From: Siphonodentalium dalli | Taxonomy: Eukaryota > Mollusca > Scaphopoda > Gadilida > Siphonodentaliidae | DNA length: 64,000 nt | Direction: 5' to 3' | Assembly (NCBI GenBank): GCA_032622095.1 | Contig: CP136069.1 | Span: 167,826,394-167,890,393 of the forward strand | Shown here: positions 59,735-64,000 of the stretch, in pieces | How positions within the stretch are numbered: the stretch's first letter is position 1 | Layout of the letters: each line of letters opens with the position of its first letter | Program-made: the position numbers and the translations under genes | Notes under the pieces: generated by a model | The model's database searches: none | What the model was told of the DNA's origin: nothing | What the model saw: the letters and a program-made list of their open reading frames with translations, nothing else

Positions 59735-60030
59735 ACCAGTGACAATGGCCCATGTGCAGAATATGCCTACCGCCCCACTGCGAGGGGTAAGAGTCCCTAT
59801 TGTGGTACCTCGTTTGTCACGAGGTGTGTCCTGAAGGGAGTGGAGAATGAGGTCCTGGTAGTTGAGTTGGTCATGACGTTAACAGTGCTCATTCACTGCA
59901 TGCTATGCTACCACAACATACTACGTTGGCTCGCCTTCACACTAAACAGGTGGTTTGGTAATTGGCCCGACTCAAGCAATCGGCTTGGTAGCGACCTGCC
60001 CTCCCGGGCGAGTAACCCGTGTTTGTAATT
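59735..60030 (+). repeat. dispersed repeat, copy 1
   Basis: The words GAATATGCCTACCGCCCCAC, TGCGAGGGGTAAGAGTCCC, then CACGAGGTGTGTCCT and GGCTTGGTAGCG are shared in order with 60366-60560. Probably a SINE family, but no clear polymerase III boxes are seen. Confidence 0.55.
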
Positions 60031-60082
60031 GATTTATATAGTATTATACTATTATACTCGTCATCATGCTCGTTCAAAGGGA

Positions 60083-60240
60083 AGGCGGTGGCTCAACGGG
60101 TTAATCTGTGAGAGAGTGACAAATTGTAAGAGTATCGTGTCTCGACCCTGATGAATATCTACCAGATGCCTGATGAATAATTTGTAACCCGTGATGCTTG
60201 GTAGGACTGGATTGCTGAACATCATCACAACAAAATGAAT
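60083..60240 (+). mobile_element. tRNA-like SINE, family 3 (weak)
   Basis: Begins GGCGGTGGCTCAACGGGTTA, a box A-like word, with a GTGTCTCGACCC box B-like word 40-50 bases on and an ACAACAAAA-rich end. A single copy is seen, so this is tentative. Confidence 0.4.
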
Positions 60241-60365
60241 ATCATAACACAACAAAACAACCTTTAGATATTAAGTCTATTTTAAACCAAAAACCGAAAT
60301 ATTTCTACGTGATAAAGAAAGAAGATGGAGGACCGATAACTTCGTTTTTAATTTCCTGAAAGACA

Positions 60366-60560
60366 CTTTTCAGAGTTAGAGCCCGGTGTGGCCCGGGGTA
60401 GAATAGACCTACCGTCCCACTGCGAGTGGTAAGAATCCCCTAATGTGTATTCCGTGGGGTGCATCCCGTGAGGTGTGGTGTAGGAGTCCTGGAGGTACTA
60501 GGGCGCCCGTATCACGTGAAGCATTGACCTGCGGATCGGCTTAGCTCATGGTCCTCTGTT
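60366..60560 (+). repeat. dispersed repeat, copy 2
   Basis: GAATAGACCTACCGTCCCAC and TGCGAGTGGTAAGAATCCCC match copy 1 at 59735-60030; GGTGTGGCCCGGGGTAGAAT precedes it. Confidence 0.55.
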
Positions 60561-60840
60561 GTCCTACGAGTTGTTACATACGAGTTGTGAATTTGAGCCA
60601 ACCTATTGTAATAATATCTCAATGGAACATAAGCATTTTTTTTATCAATTCAGTGCAATTAAATGATGCAAATTATCAAAATCGACCTTTGTTAATTCAG
60701 CACACCGTGCCGTTATAGTGCCGTATGCAAGGCGCCGATTCGGTGACTAAATATCTATGCCTGGCTGGCATCGGAATTTAAATGCAGTGCAGTCATTAAT
60801 TAACAAAAGTAATGAAATGCTTACCACTGCATGATTATAT

Positions 60841-63800
60841 TAGTGCAGCGGCCAAACGTCAAAAGTGGTCGGTAGAACAAGTTGAAACCCAATTTGTTTG
60901 AAGGAGGAATATATACTGTTCACGAAAATGATAGCGAAAAGTAACGGAATTGTTAGTGGCTATTGCCAAATCGACTATGAATGATACCAACCAGTGACCT
61001 TTTCCAGAAATTAACGATTTTGGTACAGCGAGCCCTGCGTCTATGTCCTAACTTATTTGCCAACATTGTTGGTGTTAAAATTACTGAATCATATCAATTA
61101 TCTACCTGATATGCAAAACGTGTTGGTTAATTTGTATTGTCCTGCCATTTGGAGCCGAAACATTTCTTTTTCGCTGAAAAATCGCTCTTTTTCACAAAAA
61201 TATTGTTTTTCAAACATCATTCACATGGATATTGGAATTATGCCGAAATATCTAATCCATATGGTGTAGCAGTTATCTGACAAGCATATGTAGAAAGAAG
61301 TTAAGAAAAAATTTGAACGGTTTGCGAGAAACTGGATTTTAGCTATCCCTCCCCCAAACACGTTTTTTGTCGAAAAATTACATATTTTTGATAACGACTT
61401 TACAACATTTTCTAATTGATCTTAATGTGACCCAATATTCAACTTGTATTGAAAGGTTTGTCCAGATATACCGTTTAATTGATTACAGATGTGTTCAGGC
61501 TTCCAGACCCCCAGTCACAACAACAACATATTTTATTGATAACAGGTAATTGTACATGCATTAACATCGATTTTATAGTACTAACGTGTGTGTTATAAAC
61601 AACACATGACCAACTATAGTATTCGTATGGCTCAGTATATATATATGGACATCACATGTGGTAAGAGTTTGCCATATATTGGATATTAGCTACCACTCCC
61701 CCGAACATGTTTTGGTCGAAAAAATACATATTTATGATAACAACACACACTTTTCTGAATGATTCTAATGGGACCAAATCATGATACATGTGATGAAAAT
61801 CGGATCCGTAGACACCGGGAGTGTGGTTAAAGATGTCATCGGGCATCCACACCCCCTGTTACAACAACAACGACATCACAATTACTTATAACATGTAATT
61901 TTATATTAATATATAGCGATTCTGTAGAACTAAAGTATTTGTTATAAACGACACATAGCATACTAACACATACAAAACAAAATCATTGTTGCTGCCATCT
62001 TTATTGTTAGTGTCCCTCTAAATCGTATAGAAAATTGGATATTGTATCTTATACCTCATAAACTAGTCTGACCAATGTGGCAAGTTTAGTTCAAATATGT
62101 TCTATGTGTTGGGGTTCCCTACACTGTTAGAAGTAATTAACACACACCACGAACTGAAAGAATATGATCTCAATATTAACTGAGGGTGTTTACAACGAAT
62201 ATTTATATAAGGAAATACACAATGTTTATCGATGGGTTGGTTCCCGAAATAGTGTGTCACTTTACAAAACATAGCTGCATGGCAAATATGAAAGGCGAAC
62301 TCTCTACCCGATTTAAAGTCTTGAACACAATACGAACTGAAGATATATGCTCTCTATATTAACTGACAGTGTGAACGGAAGGTAGTGCTATCCGAGAATA
62401 CATAATTTGTATGGGTGGCTTTTGTCTTTGTCGCTTTACACAAAGCGGCTGATAAATAAGAAAGACGAATATGCTATGTTTTGAGGACCCCCTACCCAAG
62501 CGAAGAGTTAAAGTTGAACAAACCACGAACTGAAATGATTGCCCTCAATATTGACTGAGAATGTGGACAAATGGTTGTAATATCAGGACATACACAAGGC
62601 GACTGGCAAATACGAAAGTTGAAGTTTCTTTGTTTGAGGCCCCCCATTTAAAGTCTTAAACACACCACGAACTGAAATTATATGCTCTCAATGTTAACTG
62701 AGGATGGTGGACAAATGGTAGTTATATCAGGAAATACACATCTTTAATGGATGGGTAGGTTCTCGAATGTCTGGGACACTTTACAAAAAGTGGTTACCAA
62801 ACGAGAAAGGCGAATTCTCACTGCTTTGGGTGCCCTTAACCAATTTGAACACACCATGAACCATGAACTGAAGCTATATGGTCTCAATAATTAAATGAGT
62901 ATGTGAACGAAAGGTAGTGCTATCAGGGAATATACAATACAAATGGGTAGTTTTGTTCCCGAAATCTTAGAGCACTTTACAAAAGGTGGCTGGCAAATAC
63001 GGAAGGTGAATTTTCTGTTAGAGGCTGCCCTATCCCATTTGAAGTCTTGAACACAACATGAACTGAAGGGATATGGGCCCAAAATTAACTAAGGATGTAG
63101 AGAAATTGACGTTATATCAATAATTACACACCTTTTATGGATGGGTTAGTTCTCAAATGTCTGGGACACCTACGCTATTTTAAGTCATGAAATTACCACG
63201 AAATGTGGCTGTGGTCAGAGGGTAGTTCTATCAGGAAATAAACAATTTATACGGATAGGTTGGTTCATGGCCACTGAGAGTCTGCGACACTTTGCAGTAA
63301 TCGTCTGGAAGATGCATACATACCAAGAACTAAAATGATGTATATGTTTTAGCAGACGGTGTGGACAAAAGGCTATTCGATCCGTAAATATTTAATTACT
63401 TTGGAAAGCCTGCGGCACCTTACAAAAGCGGACGGCAAATATAAGAAAGGTGATGGGTTGGAAACCACCTAGCATATTTTAAGTCTTGAACACACAAGGA
63501 ACTGAATATCTGACAACGTTCTCTCAGCTACACATCCCACTGTTTTGCTTTTGATTTAGATATACTGGTATATAAAACTGAGATAACTACTACCTGTGTG
63601 AGACTATAGTGGGGATTCATTTGAATATAATATTTATTTTCTATATATTACTTATTATTTAGAGGGACACTAACAATCACTTTGGCAACAAAGGTGATTT
63701 TGTTTGATATTTGTGAGACGCTATTTAGACATTGTGTGTCATATGTTGTTTATAACATGTTGTTTATAACATGTTGTTTCAGTCGAATAGCCTTTTGTCC

Positions 63801-64000
63801 TACAAAGTCGACGTCGATGCATGTTTATTTACAGCTGTTATCAATAAAATGTGTTGTTGTTGTAACTTGGGTCTGGAAGCCTGGTCACGTCTTTAATCGC
63901 TTCAGCAATGTCCCGGGCCCAATGTTCAGCAAACGAGTCATGTTGGTTCCCATTATGATTAATTGGAAAATTTGGTTAAGTTCTTAACAAAAATAGGTAA
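60841..64000. mobile_element. satellite-cored foldback element, copy 2 (right end outside window)
   Basis: Starts TAGTGCAGCGGCCAAACGTC. 60841-62050 is the inverted counterpart of 44870-46595; 62100-63520 is the inverted satellite; from about 63656 (GAGGGACACTAACAATC) the first flank returns in the opposite orientation and runs off the window. The plan is therefore flank, satellite, inverted flank, with arms over 1 kb. No coding frame has a recognisable domain. Confidence 0.78.
62100..63520 (-). repeat. about 190-bp satellite, inverted array
   Basis: GGGTTGGTTCCCGAAA-like words recur near 62225, 62412, 62750, 62944, 63141 and 63253, with CTTTACAAAA(A/G) and GAACTGAA words between; the spacing is about 190-200 bp. 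This is the reverse complement of the array at 43.4-44.85 kb. Confidence 0.85.

Noticed and set aside
59840-60028. Possible membrane protein frame near the lectin exon
   Set aside because: It coincides with a dispersed repeat shared with 60366-60560 and does not continue the lectin domain.
1-64000. CRISPR array or bacterial operon
   Set aside because: The tandem arrays have no spacer-like alternation of identical short repeats with unique sequences, and splice sites, SINEs and LINEs show a eukaryotic genome.

Overview
This window looks like animal nuclear DNA, most likely from a mollusc or another lophotrochozoan. It is AT-rich and gene-poor, has spliced genes with very long introns, and is packed with transposable elements and satellites. 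The mollusc call rests on the overall repeat style and on one element (46.6-46.8 kb) that I associate with molluscan genomes; no marker gene in the window proves it. No bacterial, viral or organelle gene set is present.

Only two host genes can be read with confidence, both as partial genes. On the minus strand at 15.4-14.0 kb are the first two coding exons of a DIPK2 (FAM69-type, C3orf58/CXorf36-like) secretory-pathway pseudokinase; its remaining exons are not visible. On the plus strand a PAN/apple exon with a signal peptide (47.48 kb) and the first half of a C-type lectin domain (57.98 kb) join in the same phase, suggesting a secreted lectin-like protein that continues past the right edge. 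Weaker exon-like frames lie at 33.05-33.38, 35.49-35.84, 47.08-47.25, 48.42-48.52, 55.03-55.49 and 56.31-56.46 kb.

Layout: 0-0.9 kb, a TTAA-flanked MITE with another MITE nested in it; 1.3-4.4 kb, a 164/155-bp satellite split by a 1.35-kb inverted-repeat element; 4.5-8.9 kb, a tRNA-derived SINE inside a short-motif array, small duplications and a TTAA MITE; 9.5-13.3 kb, a decayed LINE; 14-15.4 kb, DIPK2; 17.25-18.92 kb, a Helitron-like element; 19.8-23 kb, a 163-bp satellite split by a TTAA MITE; 23.7-24.7 kb, further MITEs; 25.4-29.2 kb, a second decayed LINE; 29.4-35.2 kb, repeat fragments and a 325-bp array; 36.6-40.5 kb, a large foldback element with 1.65-kb arms and an 8-bp target duplication; 41.8-46.6 kb, palindromic insertions and one copy of a satellite-cored repeat; 47-58.2 kb, the PAN/lectin exons with several MITEs, a SINE and a 156-bp array element in or beside their introns; 60.8-64 kb, an inverted copy of the 43-46.6 kb repeat, now showing a satellite core between inverted flanks.

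The strongest result is a set of insertions whose boundaries can be proven inside the window: target duplications, nested insertions and paralogous empty sites. At least six elements use TTAA as target. The two LINEs share a 3' hairpin whose stems differ by compensatory changes, pointing to a conserved RNA structure.
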